Shown: positions 8,652 through 18,626, counted from the first letter of the stretch. The stretch: 64,000 nt of DNA from Rhizobium oryziradicis (GCF_001939045.1 NZ_MKIM01000024.1:454933-518932); one strand, 5' to 3'. Notes: generated by a model not told the origin, from the sequence alone. Numbers and translations are program-made.

Positions 8652-10013
8652 TTAGTTTTTCAGGCCATCCCAGGCTTTTTGAATGCTCTTGGCAACGTCA
8701 TCAGCAGACTTGCCACCGGCATAATCCACCATGCCGGTCCAAAACGCACCGGCACCGATCTTGCCCGGCATCAGGTCTGATGCATCGAAGCGGAAGGTGG
8801 TTGCGTTGAGCAGGATTTGCCCCTGCTTTTTCATCGGCGCATTGGCATAGTCATCCTGATTGGCACCCTTGAATGGTGTCAGGAAGCTCGATTGTGCCAT
8901 CCACACTTCATGGGCAATCGGGGTTTTCAGGAAGTCCAGAAATGCCTTTGCGGCCGGATTTTCCTTGGTGATCATCACCAATGTTCCAGCGCCTTCGACC
9001 GGATTGCCCAGTTCAGGCTTGCTGGCATAATTGGGGGTCGGGAAGAAATCGACATCGCGGCCAACAACCGTGCCTTCCGGGAAGAAGGATGGCACGAAGG
9101 ATGCCTGATGGTGCAGGTAGCACTTGGGTGGCGAGGTAAACAGGCCCTTGGGGCTATCGCGGAAATCGGTCGAGGCAACGCCTGCCGTGCCGCCATCGAC
9201 AAACTTTGGATTGCGCGAGAACCAGCCATATTCCTCAATGGCTTTCACCACCTTTGGATCATCAAACTTGATCTCGTTTTTCACCCATTTATCATAGTCA
9301 GAGGCTGGGTAGAGCCGCAGCATCATATCCTCAACCCAGTCGGTGGCAGGCCAGCCGGTGGCACCGCCAGAGCCCAGACCGATGCACCATGGCACGCCGC
9401 CATCGGCAGCAATCTTCTCGGTCAGCGCTTTCAACTCTTCCATGGTCTTGGGCACTTTATAGCCCGCATCCTCAAAGTTTTCCGGCACGTACCAGATCAG
9501 TGATTTCACATCGATCTTATAGGGGAAAGCATAGACGGCCTCTTTGCCATCCTTGCCTTTGTACGTGGAGAGATCAACCCAGGACTGGCCAGCGGCATAA
9601 TTGTCCAGCAGCCATTTTTTGGTATCATCGCCAAGTGGCACCAATGCACCCTTGGAGGCAAGGTCGGCAATCAGGCCAGGCTGCGGCAGGATGGCCACAT
9701 TGGGCGGGCTACCGGCCTGCGTATCAATAACAATCTGCTGCTCGTAATTTTCAGAGGATGAATATTTCACATTGGCCCCGGTGGCCTCGCGGAAATAATT
9801 CAGAACCGATTCAAACAAAGCCTGATCTTCACCGCGCCATGGGCCGAAAATCGTCAGCGTCTGACCTTTCAAGGGATGCGCTTTGGAAAATGCTTCATAG
9901 CTCTCCCAGTTGAATTTCTTGTCTTCGCCGGGTTTGAACTTCAAATCGACGGCACCGGCACTGCCTGCCAAAAGGCACGCGGCTGCAACCCCTAAAAATA
10001 AACGGGTCTTCAT
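8652..10013 (-). CDS. aglE: Alpha-glucoside ABC transporter substrate-binding protein
   Basis: This periplasmic binding protein of 453 residues has a clear Sec signal peptide (MKTRLFLGVAAACLLAGSAGA, cleavage before VDLKF) and the family-1 solute-binding fold. The ATG at 10013 follows GGGAGGC; the frame extends to a TTG at 10034, which is less convincing. It is the first gene of aglEFGAK, transcribed from the divergent region that carries AglR operators. The ligands in the Sinorhizobium homologue are sucrose, maltose and trehalose. Confidence 0.92.
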   Translation of the reverse strand: MKTRLFLGVAAACLLAGSAGAVDLKFKPGEDKKFNWESYEAFSKAHPLKGQTLTIFGPWRGEDQALFESVLNYFREATGANVKYSSSENYEQQIVIDTQAGSPPNVAILPQPGLIADLASKGALVPLGDDTKKWLLDNYAAGQSWVDLSTYKGKDGKEAVYAFPYKIDVKSLIWYVPENFEDAGYKVPKTMEELKALTEKIAADGGVPWCIGLGSGGATGWPATDWVEDMMLRLYPASDYDKWVKNEIKFDDPKVVKAIEEYGWFSRNPKFVDGGTAGVASTDFRDSPKGLFTSPPKCYLHHQASFVPSFFPEGTVVGRDVDFFPTPNYASKPELGNPVEGAGTLVMITKENPAAKAFLDFLKTPIAHEVWMAQSSFLTPFKGANQDDYANAPMKKQGQILLNATTFRFDASDLMPGKIGAGAFWTGMVDYAGGKSADDVAKSIQKAWDGLKN

Positions 10014-10091
10014 GGAAAGCCTCCCTTGCTCCAATCCTACACTTCACTGCCCAGCCTGCAACAATCCTACCCTGTCACATTCAAAAGCCTT

Positions 10092-10103
10092 CAAAGCGCT
10101 TTG
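10092..10103. promoter_or_regulatory. AglR operator candidate 1 (aglE side)
   Basis: The perfect palindrome CAAAGCGCTTTG lies 79 bp upstream of the aglE start. The central CG flanked by A/T arms is typical of LacI-family operators. Confidence 0.7.
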
Positions 10104-10135
10104 GGTGCCGATTGTTTCCATAGTTTGCCATTGAG

Positions 10136-10147
10136 TCAAGCGCTTTT
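10136..10147. promoter_or_regulatory. AglR operator candidate 2
   Basis: TCAAGCGCTTTT carries the same AAGCGCTT core 45 bp from the first site, within the aglE promoter region. Confidence 0.6.
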
Positions 10148-10255
10148 CCTGCATCAGCTAAAATCATGATCCACAGGCCAGAACGATGAGCAAAACAGCT
10201 CAAGCTTGGACATTTGTTCTTTTTAGTTGCACCTGCCGACAGGGATAGTAGTCTA

Positions 10256-10267
10256 TAAAAGCGCTTT
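10256..10267. promoter_or_regulatory. AglR operator candidate 3 (aglR side) with overlapping -10 box
   Basis: AAAAGCGCTTT lies directly after TATAAA (10253-10258), a likely -10 box for aglR, which suggests autorepression. It is the third copy of the same palindrome in this divergent region. Confidence 0.65.
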
Positions 10268-10294
10268 GGGACGCGCATGGGAGAGAGTGCACAG

Positions 10295-11326
10295 GTGAAT
10301 CTGAAACAATTGTCGGAGCTGCTCGGTTTGTCGCAGACCACGATCAGCCGTGCATTGAACGGCTATCCAGAGGTCAATGCGGAAACGCGAGAACGGGTGA
10401 TGAAAGCCGCAAGCGAAACCGGCTATCGGCCCAGCCGCGCTGCCTTGCGACTGGCCACCGGCAAGGCGGGCTCGTTGGGTCTGGTCATGCCGGTTTCAGA
10501 AGACAGGTTTTCAGACATTCACTTTGCCGAGTTTCAAAACGGCCTCGCGCAGGAATGTCTGGCCCATGATTTTCACTTTGTCATCATTCCGGCCCACCCT
10601 TCCAAAGAGGAGCAGGCCATACGCGGCCTTGTGCATAGCGGGGCAGTCGATGCCTATTATCTCGCCTACCTCCGGCAGAACGATCCGCGCATTGCCATGG
10701 CAAAATCGCTTTCGGTTCCCTTTATTGTTCACGGACGCTCACTTGGCCTGACGGAAGACTACCCCTATCTGGATGTCGATAATGAAGCAGCCTTTGCAAG
10801 CGCGACAGAAATGCTCCTGAATTTGGGACATCGACGCTTCGCCCTGCTCAATGGGCCGCAGGAACTGGACTTTGCCGTGCGGCGTCAGATGGGTGTTGAG
10901 CGCGCGCTTAAAGGGGCTGGTTTGCACCTCCCAAAATCAGCAACCAGCAACACGGTGATGACAGACGAACATGGCTATCGGGTGATGACCGATCTGTTGC
11001 GCCAGCCGCAAGCACCAACGGCGATTTTATGTGCCAGTACCGTGCTGGCCTTGGGGGCGGTACGCGCCATTAACGATGCAGGCCTAGTGGTGGGCGAGGA
11101 TATTTCCGTCATCGCCCATGATGATGATCTGCCTTTGCTCAAGCCCGAGCATTTTCGCGTGCCGCTGACCACCACCCGTTCATCCTTGCGCGATGCGGGC
11201 CGCCGCATTGCCGAGCGGTTGATTGCCGATTTAGCAACGTCTCCATCCGGCCCGCCGCTTCAGGAAATCTGGCAGGCAGAGCTTGTGGTCAGGGCCTCCA
11301 CCGGCCCTGCCCCAAACAAAAGATAG
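10295..11326 (+). CDS. aglR: LacI-family transcriptional regulator of the alpha-glucoside operon
   Basis: This is a LacI-type repressor of 343 residues from the GTG at 10295. The N-terminal helix-turn-helix reads LKQLSELLGLSQTTISRALNGYP, followed by a hinge and a periplasmic-binding-protein-like sugar-sensing domain. I prefer the GTG because GGGAGAGAG lies just before it and LacI proteins begin directly with this helix; the ATG at 10277 in frame would add six residues and lacks a ribosome-binding site. It is divergent from aglE and ends one base before the convergent folD stop codon. Confidence 0.88.
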   Translation: MNLKQLSELLGLSQTTISRALNGYPEVNAETRERVMKAASETGYRPSRAALRLATGKAGSLGLVMPVSEDRFSDIHFAEFQNGLAQECLAHDFHFVIIPAHPSKEEQAIRGLVHSGAVDAYYLAYLRQNDPRIAMAKSLSVPFIVHGRSLGLTEDYPYLDVDNEAAFASATEMLLNLGHRRFALLNGPQELDFAVRRQMGVERALKGAGLHLPKSATSNTVMTDEHGYRVMTDLLRQPQAPTAILCASTVLALGAVRAINDAGLVVGEDISVIAHDDDLPLLKPEHFRVPLTTTRSSLRDAGRRIAERLIADLATSPSGPPLQEIWQAELVVRASTGPAPNKR

Positions 11327-11327
11327 C

Positions 11328-12227
11328 TTAAAACTTTGGCGCAACCTTGCCCGCGCATCGATAAGCCGTGATCACGGTATTGGCCATCAGCATGGCAATG
11401 GTCATCGGGCCAACGCCGCCGGGCACGGGCGTGATCGCCCCTGCCTTGGGCTCGCATTCTGCAAAGGCAACATCGCCCACCAGCTTGTTCTTGCCCTCGC
11501 CCTTTTCGGGAGCCGGTACACGGTTGATGCCAACATCAATCACGGTGGCACCGTCCTTGACCCAATCGGCCTTGACCATCTCAGGCCTGCCAACGGCGGC
11601 CACCAGAATATCGGCCTGACGGGCAAGGGCTGGCAAATCCCGACTGCGGGAATGGGCCATTGTCACGGTCGCGTTGGCATTCAGCAACAGCTGGGCCATG
11701 GGCTTGCCAAACAGGTTGGAGCGACCAATCACCAGCGCATTCAGGCCAGAGAGATCGTCGCCATGGATGCGGCGCACCAGCAGCATCGAGCCCGCAGGGG
11801 TGCAGGAGATCAGTCCGGTTTCGAGATCGCCCGTTGCCAGTTTGCCAGCATTGACGATGTGCAGGCCATCAACATCTTTTTGCGGCAGGATGGATTGGAT
11901 AATGGCATCGGAATCAAAATGCTTGGGCAAAGGCAATTGCACCAGAATGCCATGGATGCTGGCATCATTGTTCAGCGTGGCCACCAGCGACAGCAGGTCT
12001 TGCTGCGTGGTGTCTTCCGGCAGCGTATGCTGAATGGAATTGAAGCCGCATTCCTTGGCCATTTTGCCTTTGGACGTGACGTAAGCGTGGCTGGCAGGAT
12101 CTTCACCCACAATCACCACCGCAAGACCAATCTTGTCTCCGGTCTCTTTTTTGAAAGCATCAGAGCTGGCCTTGATGGCCTCAATGACCGAAGCCGCCAC
12201 CTGTTTTCCGTCAATCACCGTTGCCAC
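11328..12227 (-). CDS. folD: Bifunctional methylenetetrahydrofolate dehydrogenase / methenyltetrahydrofolate cyclohydrolase
   Basis: This 299-residue cytosolic enzyme interconverts 5,10-methylene-, methenyl- and 10-formyl-tetrahydrofolate using NADP. Motifs are [13 protein letters not shown] with the catalytic lysine (about residues 49-61), QLPLPKHF (97), PQKDVDGLH (115), the nucleotide-binding [11 protein letters not shown] (168) and [10 protein letters not shown] near residue 267. The length is normal for the family. It is convergent with aglR with no room for a separate terminator. Confidence 0.96.
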   Translation of the reverse strand: MATVIDGKQVAASVIEAIKASSDAFKKETGDKIGLAVVIVGEDPASHAYVTSKGKMAKECGFNSIQHTLPEDTTQQDLLSLVATLNNDASIHGILVQLPLPKHFDSDAIIQSILPQKDVDGLHIVNAGKLATGDLETGLISCTPAGSMLLVRRIHGDDLSGLNALVIGRSNLFGKPMAQLLLNANATVTMAHSRSRDLPALARQADILVAAVGRPEMVKADWVKDGATVIDVGINRVPAPEKGEGKNKLVGDVAFAECEPKAGAITPVPGGVGPMTIAMLMANTVITAYRCAGKVAPKF

Positions 12228-12338
12228 GTCTGCATTCCTCTTGCTGAAAGCCTCATCGGTTCGCTGTTGCTATCACCGTCCAAGGCCCATCAAAAGAAAA
12301 AACATCAATACGGCAAAAATTCTCACCCAACCGCGGCA

Positions 12339-13259
12339 TCAGCGCGCAGGCTTGCGCCACTTGAAGCGCAAAACATGCGACAGAAACACCGGAATACCGA
12401 TGATATAGCGCCGCCAAAGGCGTGTAGGCTCAAGCGCCAGCCGATAAAGCCACTCGCACCGCAGCTTGCGCATCCACACCGGCGCACGCGGCACAGTGCC
12501 CGATACAAAATCAAACAAGGCACCAACACCAAACACCAGACGCGCATGGCTTTGGTTGATGTGCTCCTCAATCCATTTTTCCTGCAAAGGCGTCCCCATC
12601 GCAACCAACAGGATATCAATATCAGCCTCTTTCAGGCGCTCCAGAATAACCGGCAATTCATCGGCATCAAAATAACCATCCGCCACCGGAATAAACTGAT
12701 GCCAGGGCGTGTGCTTGCGAAAATTGGCGATTGCGCCGGCCAGAACACCAGGCTTTGCTCCCAGCAAGCCAATCCGACGTGGGGTTTCCATATAGGTCAG
12801 CAGCGCCGGAATAAAATCGGTTCCGTTGAGATTGGCGGCAAAAGCGTCGCCATCCAACAGCTTGGCGGCCATATCCATGCCAATACCATCGGGCAAAACC
12901 AGATGGTGTGCAAGCACCTCAAAATAGGCGTCATCCTGCAACAGGATATTGACGTTATTGGCGTTGAGAAACGACACCTTGGCATGCGCATCATGCGTTG
13001 CGGCATATTGCGCCATCAAACTGAGCGCCGACGCCCACGACAAATCGAAGACGTCCACGCCAAACATGTTCTTCTTGCGAGCAAGCTTTTCTGCGGCGGC
13101 AATCAGATTCATCGGACTGAACTCATCATCGGAGGGGGATGGCCCAAGACGCAGCAGATTGAGGGACAGGTCCCGTCGCACCCGATGAATAAGGCGCGCA
13201 GTGTTAACCTGTTCATCACCATCCAATACGGCAACTGAGTTTTGGTGAATTCTGTTCAT
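12339..13259 (-). CDS. WecG/TagA/CpsF-family glycosyltransferase (GT26)
   Basis: This is a 306-residue glycosyltransferase with the GT26 pattern: NANNVNILL near residue 100, a hydrophobic acceptor region LPDGIGMDMA, and near the C-terminus MGTPLQEKWIEEH, VGALFDFVSGT and PTRLWRRY. Family members add a ManNAc-type sugar to a lipid-linked acceptor during surface polysaccharide synthesis. No other polysaccharide gene is adjacent, so the polymer is unknown. It ends 111 bp before folD. Confidence 0.85.
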   Translation of the reverse strand: MNRIHQNSVAVLDGDEQVNTARLIHRVRRDLSLNLLRLGPSPSDDEFSPMNLIAAAEKLARKKNMFGVDVFDLSWASALSLMAQYAATHDAHAKVSFLNANNVNILLQDDAYFEVLAHHLVLPDGIGMDMAAKLLDGDAFAANLNGTDFIPALLTYMETPRRIGLLGAKPGVLAGAIANFRKHTPWHQFIPVADGYFDADELPVILERLKEADIDILLVAMGTPLQEKWIEEHINQSHARLVFGVGALFDFVSGTVPRAPVWMRKLRCEWLYRLALEPTRLWRRYIIGIPVFLSHVLRFKWRKPAR

Positions 13260-13407
13260 ATACCTTGGAGAACCAGATTGAAACTGGTTTCAGATTACCA
13301 TCCAAGGATAAAACCCGGTTTAACTCGCGCACTACAATTGCGCATTCCCGCTTAAGGGAAATTTAATCATCCGGGGACGTTGATCAGAGCATTACACTCA
13401 CACGCAG

Positions 13408-13432
13408 AAAACGGCGCTTCACAGCGCCGTTT
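13408..13432 (-). terminator. Terminator at the end of the flagellar cluster
   Basis: AAACGGCGC and GCGCCGTTT form a perfect 9-bp stem with a six-base loop, directly past the last gene of the minus-strand flagellar block. Confidence 0.75.
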
Positions 13433-13449
13433 ATCAAATCAATCTAAGC

Positions 13450-13989
13450 TTAATGACCGGTCTTTTCGCCCGTTGGAGCAGCAGGGGTTTGGCCTTCGAC
13501 AATCTTCACCGCTGGCTTCAGCTTTGGCTTGCCACCGCCATCCTGCGTTTCTTCCTTGCCCAGATAATCCAGCTGCTCAACCAGCACCTCGGCAATAACG
13601 CCATCGCCCAAATGCTTGTTGAGATCCGCCTTGATGGTGTTGCGAAAGCCTTCCACATCCAGCTTGGTTGCCTTGGTCAGATCCACGATCTTGCTGTCAA
13701 CCAACAGCCTGTACAATTCATCGGTCATCAAAGGTGGCAAAGGCAGCTTAATGGCTTCCGTCTTTTCCTTTTGAACCATGAATGAAAAACGACCCAGAAA
13801 ATAGCCTTTGACACTCCCGTCGGCAAAGACGGGAATCGTCACGGCTTCGCCTCGGACCAGTTCCAGTTCCGGCTTTTTGCTCCCGTCATCGGCAGGAGCA
13901 GGAGCAGTGGCCATTTGAACCGAAAAATAGACGGCAACCAGTGTGGCGATGCAGGCCCAGACACCCGCGAGGACAATCTTGATCATCAA
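13450..13989 (-). CDS. Conserved flagellar-cluster membrane protein, FliL-like layout
   Basis: This protein of 179 residues has one N-terminal membrane span (residues 3-25) and a periplasmic domain ending in a Pro/Lys/Thr-rich tail. The layout and the C-terminal part (LNKHLGDGVIAEVLVEQLDYL) recall FliL, but the true fliL is at 38880. A role at the basal body or stator is possible but unproven. Its ATG overlaps the stop of the FlgN-like gene by four bases, so both belong to one transcript at the end of the flagellar cluster. Confidence 0.65.
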   Translation of the reverse strand: MMIKIVLAGVWACIATLVAVYFSVQMATAPAPADDGSKKPELELVRGEAVTIPVFADGSVKGYFLGRFSFMVQKEKTEAIKLPLPPLMTDELYRLLVDSKIVDLTKATKLDVEGFRNTIKADLNKHLGDGVIAEVLVEQLDYLGKEETQDGGGKPKLKPAVKIVEGQTPAAPTGEKTGH

Positions 13990-14351
13990 TTTTCCCTGAA
14001 GAGAAACTGTTCCTGACTGTATGTGCCATCGCCATCAGCCTCTTCCACGGCGTTGCGCAAAATATCGGCAACGGCGCGCACAGCATGCAGATGGGCCTCG
14101 ACACGGCGGGCATTCAGCGCCAGCTTCTTCTTGAGGTCATGCATCTGCTCAACATAATTGACTGCAATTTCCTTCGGATCCGTATCCCGAAACAGCATGG
14201 TCAGTTCATACAGGCAACGACTCTTGTGGGCATTTGACACTTTAAGGTCAAATTCCGGATCTTTACCGATCCGCACATTCTCGTTGTCGACAATCATTTC
14301 CAGTCGTCCGAGAACTGTTTTGATCCGGTAATCGTTGGACACATGTTCCAT
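13986..14351 (-). CDS. FlgN-like putative flagellar chaperone
   Basis: This is a small, helical and charged protein of 121 residues from the ATG at 14351 (MEHVSNDYR), which follows AAGGATCG. An ATG at 14402 would add 17 residues of lower quality. The C-terminal helix LALNARRVEAHLHAVRAVADILR followed by GTYS resembles the FlgN signature around its conserved asparagine. FlgN is the chaperone for the hook-associated proteins FlgK and FlgL, both encoded in this cluster. The assignment rests on pattern and context only. Confidence 0.55.
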   Translation of the reverse strand: MEHVSNDYRIKTVLGRLEMIVDNENVRIGKDPEFDLKVSNAHKSRCLYELTMLFRDTDPKEIAVNYVEQMHDLKKKLALNARRVEAHLHAVRAVADILRNAVEEADGDGTYSQEQFLFREN

Positions 14352-14514
14352 GTAAGTTTCGATCCTTGAATCCTTGGGAGAGGCGCGCCGCAAAACACGC
14401 ATCGCCAAGATGTTTTTATGTCAGGAGCTGTAAGAATGCTCAATGGCTTTGAAAGGGCTTGGAATTCAGCAGGGACCTATGCAGAGTGTCGCCTGGTCAT
14501 GCCGGTCTGCAGGC

Positions 14515-15114
14515 TCAGGCCGTTGTTGATCCGGTGTTGGATATAAACACCTGACCGACCTTATTTTCGTTGGCTTTGTCAAAACCAAGCGTTTTGCGCT
14601 CGATTTCGTCCAGTCGCAGCTGCGAAAGATGCTTGTCGGCGGCATCTGTCGTCACGTTCTGGGCGCCCTTGTTTCGGATTCTTGACAATTCCTCAGCATA
14701 CATCTGCTTTGCAATGCCCACCCCGCCGCGCTGGGCAATGGTGTTGCCGATTTGCTCAGCCATCATGCTTTTCCAGATCTCGCCGGCATTGCCCTTGCCA
14801 AACACAGCCTCGCTGTCTTTGGGCAGCATGCTGGAAATAAAGGTTTGCAAAACGACACCTTCATACTGACGGTATGGCTTGGGAATGTCTTCGGTCTTGA
14901 TGGCATTGGTCGCACGATTGCCAAGGCCCGCGTCTGCGGCGGCAGTGTTCATGGTGTTCATCGCCACCTCAAAGCCAGCATTTTTTTCATTCAGACGCGA
15001 GGCCTGAAGGCTTGCTTTCGCAGTTTGAAGCTTTTGCTGCGCCTCGGCCATAGCGGAAGGATCCGCTGCCCGCACAACATCCATCACAAGGTCGCTTGAA
15101 GGAGAAATTGCCAC
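14515..15114 (-). CDS. FlgJ N-domain-like rod-binding protein
   Basis: This is a 199-residue protein from the GTG at 15114, which is preceded by AGGGGACG. The open frame continues upstream to 15201 but that part lies inside an intergenic repeat and is unlikely to be coding. The core YEGVVLQTFISSMLPK, FGKGNAGEIWKSMM, AQRGGVGIAKQMY matches the rod-binding domain (FlgJ N-terminus/CheL type), which acts in the periplasm during rod assembly. There is no muramidase domain; a separate transglycosylase lies at 25458. Confidence 0.75.
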   Translation of the reverse strand: MAISPSSDLVMDVVRAADPSAMAEAQQKLQTAKASLQASRLNEKNAGFEVAMNTMNTAAADAGLGNRATNAIKTEDIPKPYRQYEGVVLQTFISSMLPKDSEAVFGKGNAGEIWKSMMAEQIGNTIAQRGGVGIAKQMYAEELSRIRNKGAQNVTTDAADKHLSQLRLDEIERKTLGFDKANENKVGQVFISNTGSTTA

Positions 15115-15153
15115 CGTTATTCGTCCCCTGAAAATCAGATTTTGCCAAAACGC

Positions 15154-15262
15154 GCTACAGCGCCGTGCGCCATATATGGCGCACAAAGGACGCTGTAACA
15201 CTTTTAGTCTGCTGCATAATTTTCTCCTTAAATCGATTCCGATTTAAGGAATTATGCAGTAA
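15154..15262. repeat. Intergenic repeat family A, copy 1 (RIME-like palindromes)
   Basis: Two linked palindromes are present: GTGCGCCATATATGGCGCAC (15165-15184), then CTGCATAATT...AATTATGCAG enclosing TTAAATCGATTCCGATTTAA. The same architecture returns at 54266-54373 (near identical) and in decayed forms at 30874, 31170, 33813, 36556, 51474 and 53169. It separates the FliJ-like gene from the FlgJ-like gene. Confidence 0.8.
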
Positions 15263-15360
15263 GCATCCATCCGCCTCTACAAGGTTGATTGACGCTTTTC
15301 ATACAGCCCCGGATCCCACATCATGAATCAGAATGGCTATAGGTTACTGCATTGGGATGA

Positions 15361-15774
15361 CTATCTCTCGTGAACCTTGCTGGAGGCTGGCGTAGCGAAC
15401 GTCAGATCAATTAAGTCCTGAAGCGTATTGTCTTCTGCTTCGCGATCTTCATTGTCTCTGGCCTCAAGCATCTTGTCCTCCAGCCGTTCCGCTTTGGTAC
15501 GCTGGCGCAAAACCACATTTTCCTGCACGCGCTGCACGTCTGCCATACGACGATCATCGCTCGACAAGCGTGAGAACCGTTCGGCATAAGATTGCGCAAA
15601 GAGCCGGTGAACCGGGTCCATCGATCCAAGCGCTTCAATCACCCTGTTCAGCCCGGCTGAGATCTCCTGACGCTGGCGCGCGGTGTCGGCCAAATCAAGC
15701 TCGGCAATTTTTTCCAAATGCCGTTGCACGGCCACCAGACGTTTCAGTTTTTGAGATTTTTTGGCCGGTCCCAT
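15361..15774 (-). CDS. Charged coiled-coil flagellar protein, FliJ-like
   Basis: This is a basic and strongly helical protein of 137 residues: KKSQKLKRLVAVQRHLEKIAELDLADTARQRQEI is followed by RVQENVVLRQRTKAERLEDK. It resembles FliJ, the stalk that FliI ATPase turns against FlhA, in size, charge and heptads. It lies 12 bp after fliR at the end of the export-gene operon, and no other fliJ candidate is visible in the window. Function is inferred. Confidence 0.55.
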   Translation of the reverse strand: MGPAKKSQKLKRLVAVQRHLEKIAELDLADTARQRQEISAGLNRVIEALGSMDPVHRLFAQSYAERFSRLSSDDRRMADVQRVQENVVLRQRTKAERLEDKMLEARDNEDREAEDNTLQDLIDLTFATPASSKVHER

Positions 15775-15786
15775 CGCACACCCTCA

Positions 15787-16539
15787 TCAATTGCCAAGCA
15801 TCATGGGCATGAACGCCAAAGCAAACTGGTGCATCATGGCACCAATCGACCAATAGACCAGCAGCAAACCGCCAGCGATCAGATAGGGTGCCGAAATATA
15901 GTAGATAGGAATTTGCGCCGCCAGTTTGTTGACCAGGCCCACGCCAACGTTGAACATCAGACCATATATAATGAAAGGGCTGGTCAGCCGCAGCATCAGA
16001 AAATAGGTCTTGGAGATGGTGTCGGTGAGCGTGATCAGCATTGTTTGCGTATTGGGCACCCCACCCATAGGCATGACATTGTAGCTATCGATCAACACGC
16101 GGAAAACAACGTGGTGAAAATCCAGGATAAACAACATCATCAGCCCGCAAAAGCTGATCATGTTGGTCATCTGGTTTTCGCTCGAATCTTCCAAAACATC
16201 GGGTGCAGGAGATCCATTGAAGCCAATCATCATGGTCAAAATAGAACCGGCAAATTGCAGGCCAAGCGAGAAAAAACGCGCAATTAGCCCAAACATCGCG
16301 CCAATCAGCGCTTCAGTGCCAATCAGGGCGATATAGATCACGCCGCCGCCCTGCACCTTGGGATAGACCGTATCCCACAACAAAGGCAGACAGGCCATAG
16401 ACACCCCGGCCGCGATTAAAAGGCGCACCGGCGTGGGAACGCGCGATGAGGAAAATCCCGGCAGCGTGATAAAACAAGAACCAATGCGACAAAAGACCAG
16501 GAACAGTGCAAGCACTGTTCCCTGTGGGTCTGTGATCAT
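15787..16539 (-). CDS. fliR: Flagellar type III export protein FliR
   Basis: This is a 250-residue inner-membrane export-gate component with six or so spans, normal for FliR. It carries [18 protein letters not shown] near the N-terminus, as in FliR/SpaR proteins. Its start overlaps the flhA stop by four bases (ATGA). It forms the export gate with FliP, FliQ, FlhA and FlhB. Confidence 0.93.
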   Translation of the reverse strand: MITDPQGTVLALFLVFCRIGSCFITLPGFSSSRVPTPVRLLIAAGVSMACLPLLWDTVYPKVQGGGVIYIALIGTEALIGAMFGLIARFFSLGLQFAGSILTMMIGFNGSPAPDVLEDSSENQMTNMISFCGLMMLFILDFHHVVFRVLIDSYNVMPMGGVPNTQTMLITLTDTISKTYFLMLRLTSPFIIYGLMFNVGVGLVNKLAAQIPIYYISAPYLIAGGLLLVYWSIGAMMHQFALAFMPMMLGN

Positions 16540-18626
16540 GAAATGGATCCCAGGATCTTGATTTCGATGCCCTTGGCCAGCTCGACGTGAGACAGCACAG
16601 GCAAGGTTGCGAAAAGCCGTTCTATAATCATGCGCACATAAGACCGTGTTTCTGGCGAGGTGACAAGCACGAAAGGCAGGCCACGGTCCATGAACTCGCG
16701 GATGACTTTGCTGGCCTGTTCGCTAAACTCCTCCAGCGAGCGCGGGTCAATATCAAATTCGACAACTTCACCCTTATTGTCACGCTTGAGCGCCTGGTGA
16801 AACACCAAATCCCACTTGCTGCCCAGCCGCAGAACCCGCAACACGCCATTGTCGGTCAAGTCACCGCAAAGCTGCTGCGCCATGCGCACGCGCACATGCT
16901 CGACAATCTGCTCGGTTTTGCGCACATGCGGCGCAAGCTCGGCCACCGCTTCCAAAATCAGGTGAAGATTGCGAATAGAAACGCGCTCTGCCAGCAACAG
17001 TTTGAGAACAGCCTGAAGGCCGGAATAGGACATATGTGATGAGCAGATTTCATCGGCCAGTTTCTTATATTCAGGATCAAGTCGATCAATCAGGATTTTG
17101 ACGTCCTTATAGGACAAAAGCTGCGGCAGATTGTTGCGAATGACTTCGCTGAGATGGGTCAGCACCACCGATACATTGTCAATCGGATGGAAGCCTTCAC
17201 GCTTCAGATCTTCTGTGAAGGTTTCCATGATCGATACGGCAGGCATGCCAAACGCCGGTTCGCGGATTTCATCGCCCGGAATGCGTGGCTTGCGGCCGTT
17301 GCCGGTCACCACCAACACTTCGCCAAGGCGCAGGATATTGGAGGCGATCGTCGTGCCATGAATACGGATATGATAGGATTTATCGGGAATGCCGATGTCG
17401 TCGGAGACCTTGATCTCCGGCACCACAAAGCCGTATTGGCTGGCGAATTTCTTGCGCATCTTGCCGACGCGAAACGCCAGTTCCTGATGTGACCCCAGCA
17501 GACGGGTGGATACCAGCTTGCCCAGCGCCAGTTCGATTTCAGAGGTCTTGAGCACGCTCTTGACCGAATCCTTATCGGCTTCCTTGATCTGGGTAACCTT
17601 TTGTTCTTCCATCTGCCGCTTGGCAAGATTGGCGGCTTCCACCTGACGCGGAATATACCAGCTACCAAAAGCCATGATGCCGCCCAGGGTGGCAAAAGGC
17701 AACAAGGGAAGACCCGGAATAACGGCCAGCAAAAACATCAGGCCCGAAGCAACCGTCAACGCACGGGGGTAGCCGCTGAGCTGGTCGATAACCGCTTCGT
17801 CGGCAGAGCCCGCATTGCCACCGCGCGTCACCAGCAAGCCTGCGGCGAGCGAGACAATCAGAGCTGGAATTTGCGAAACAAGACCATCGCCAACCGAGAG
17901 ACGAACAAAGACGTCTGCGGCTTCGCCAATCGGCATACCATGGCGGAAATAGCCGATAATGATACCACCAAAGATGTTGATGGCCGTGACCAGCAAGCCC
18001 GCAATCGCATCACCACGGACGAATTTCGACGCACCGTCCATTGCACCGAAGAAAGAGCTTTCCTGCTCCAGTTCTTTACGGCGACGCTGTGCCTCGACTT
18101 CATCAATATTGCCCGCCGACAGATCGGCATCAATGGCCATCTGCTTGCCGGGAATGGCATCAAGGGTAAAGCGCGCGCCAACTTCGGCGATACGCGTGGC
18201 ACCCTTGGTGATAACGATGAAGTTGACCGTGACCAGAATGGCAAAAACAATCAAACCGATCACAAAATCGCCGGACATAACCAGACTGGCGAAACCGGCA
18301 ATGACATTGCCCGCCGCCCCGTGGCCTTCGTGACCATGCGATAGAATCACGCGCGTTGTCGCAATATTGAGCGACAGGCGGATCATGGTTGAAATCAGCA
18401 AAATGGTTGGGAAGGACGAGAAATCAAGCGGACGCTGGATCCACAAGGATACCATCAGGATCAGAACCGAGAATGCAATCGAAAAAGCAAGTCCCATGTC
18501 GATCAAGAAGGGAGGGATCGGCAAAAAGAGAATGCAGAGGATGGTAACAATACCCAACGCAAAGCCGATATCACGGCCATTCGATGGTATTTTTAGAGGA
18601 ATTCCAGTCGTGGGTGCTTGCGCCAT
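16536..18626 (-). CDS. flhA: Flagellar type III export protein FlhA
   Basis: This 696-residue protein has the full FlhA plan: about eight N-terminal spans (residues 20-330) with the conserved FHIPEP-region equivalents ([24 protein letters not shown]), then a large cytosolic substrate- and chaperone-binding domain. It forms the nonameric export ring. The start at 18626 follows GAGACGGAACAGGAT and is preceded by a hairpin in the gap after fliQ. Confidence 0.96.
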   Translation of the reverse strand: MAQAPTTGIPLKIPSNGRDIGFALGIVTILCILFLPIPPFLIDMGLAFSIAFSVLILMVSLWIQRPLDFSSFPTILLISTMIRLSLNIATTRVILSHGHEGHGAAGNVIAGFASLVMSGDFVIGLIVFAILVTVNFIVITKGATRIAEVGARFTLDAIPGKQMAIDADLSAGNIDEVEAQRRRKELEQESSFFGAMDGASKFVRGDAIAGLLVTAINIFGGIIIGYFRHGMPIGEAADVFVRLSVGDGLVSQIPALIVSLAAGLLVTRGGNAGSADEAVIDQLSGYPRALTVASGLMFLLAVIPGLPLLPFATLGGIMAFGSWYIPRQVEAANLAKRQMEEQKVTQIKEADKDSVKSVLKTSEIELALGKLVSTRLLGSHQELAFRVGKMRKKFASQYGFVVPEIKVSDDIGIPDKSYHIRIHGTTIASNILRLGEVLVVTGNGRKPRIPGDEIREPAFGMPAVSIMETFTEDLKREGFHPIDNVSVVLTHLSEVIRNNLPQLLSYKDVKILIDRLDPEYKKLADEICSSHMSYSGLQAVLKLLLAERVSIRNLHLILEAVAELAPHVRKTEQIVEHVRVRMAQQLCGDLTDNGVLRVLRLGSKWDLVFHQALKRDNKGEVVEFDIDPRSLEEFSEQASKVIREFMDRGLPFVLVTSPETRSYVRMIIERLFATLPVLSHVELAKGIEIKILGSIS

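Noticed and set aside
11283-13238. A 651-codon plus-strand open frame across folD and the glycosyltransferase gene
   Set aside because: It is antisense to two well-supported genes, is rich in His/Gln/Arg as expected for a mirror frame, and resembles no protein family.
15115-15201. N-terminal extension of the FlgJ-like protein
   Set aside because: The added codons lie largely inside the family A repeat, and a GTG with a ribosome-binding site is present at 15114.
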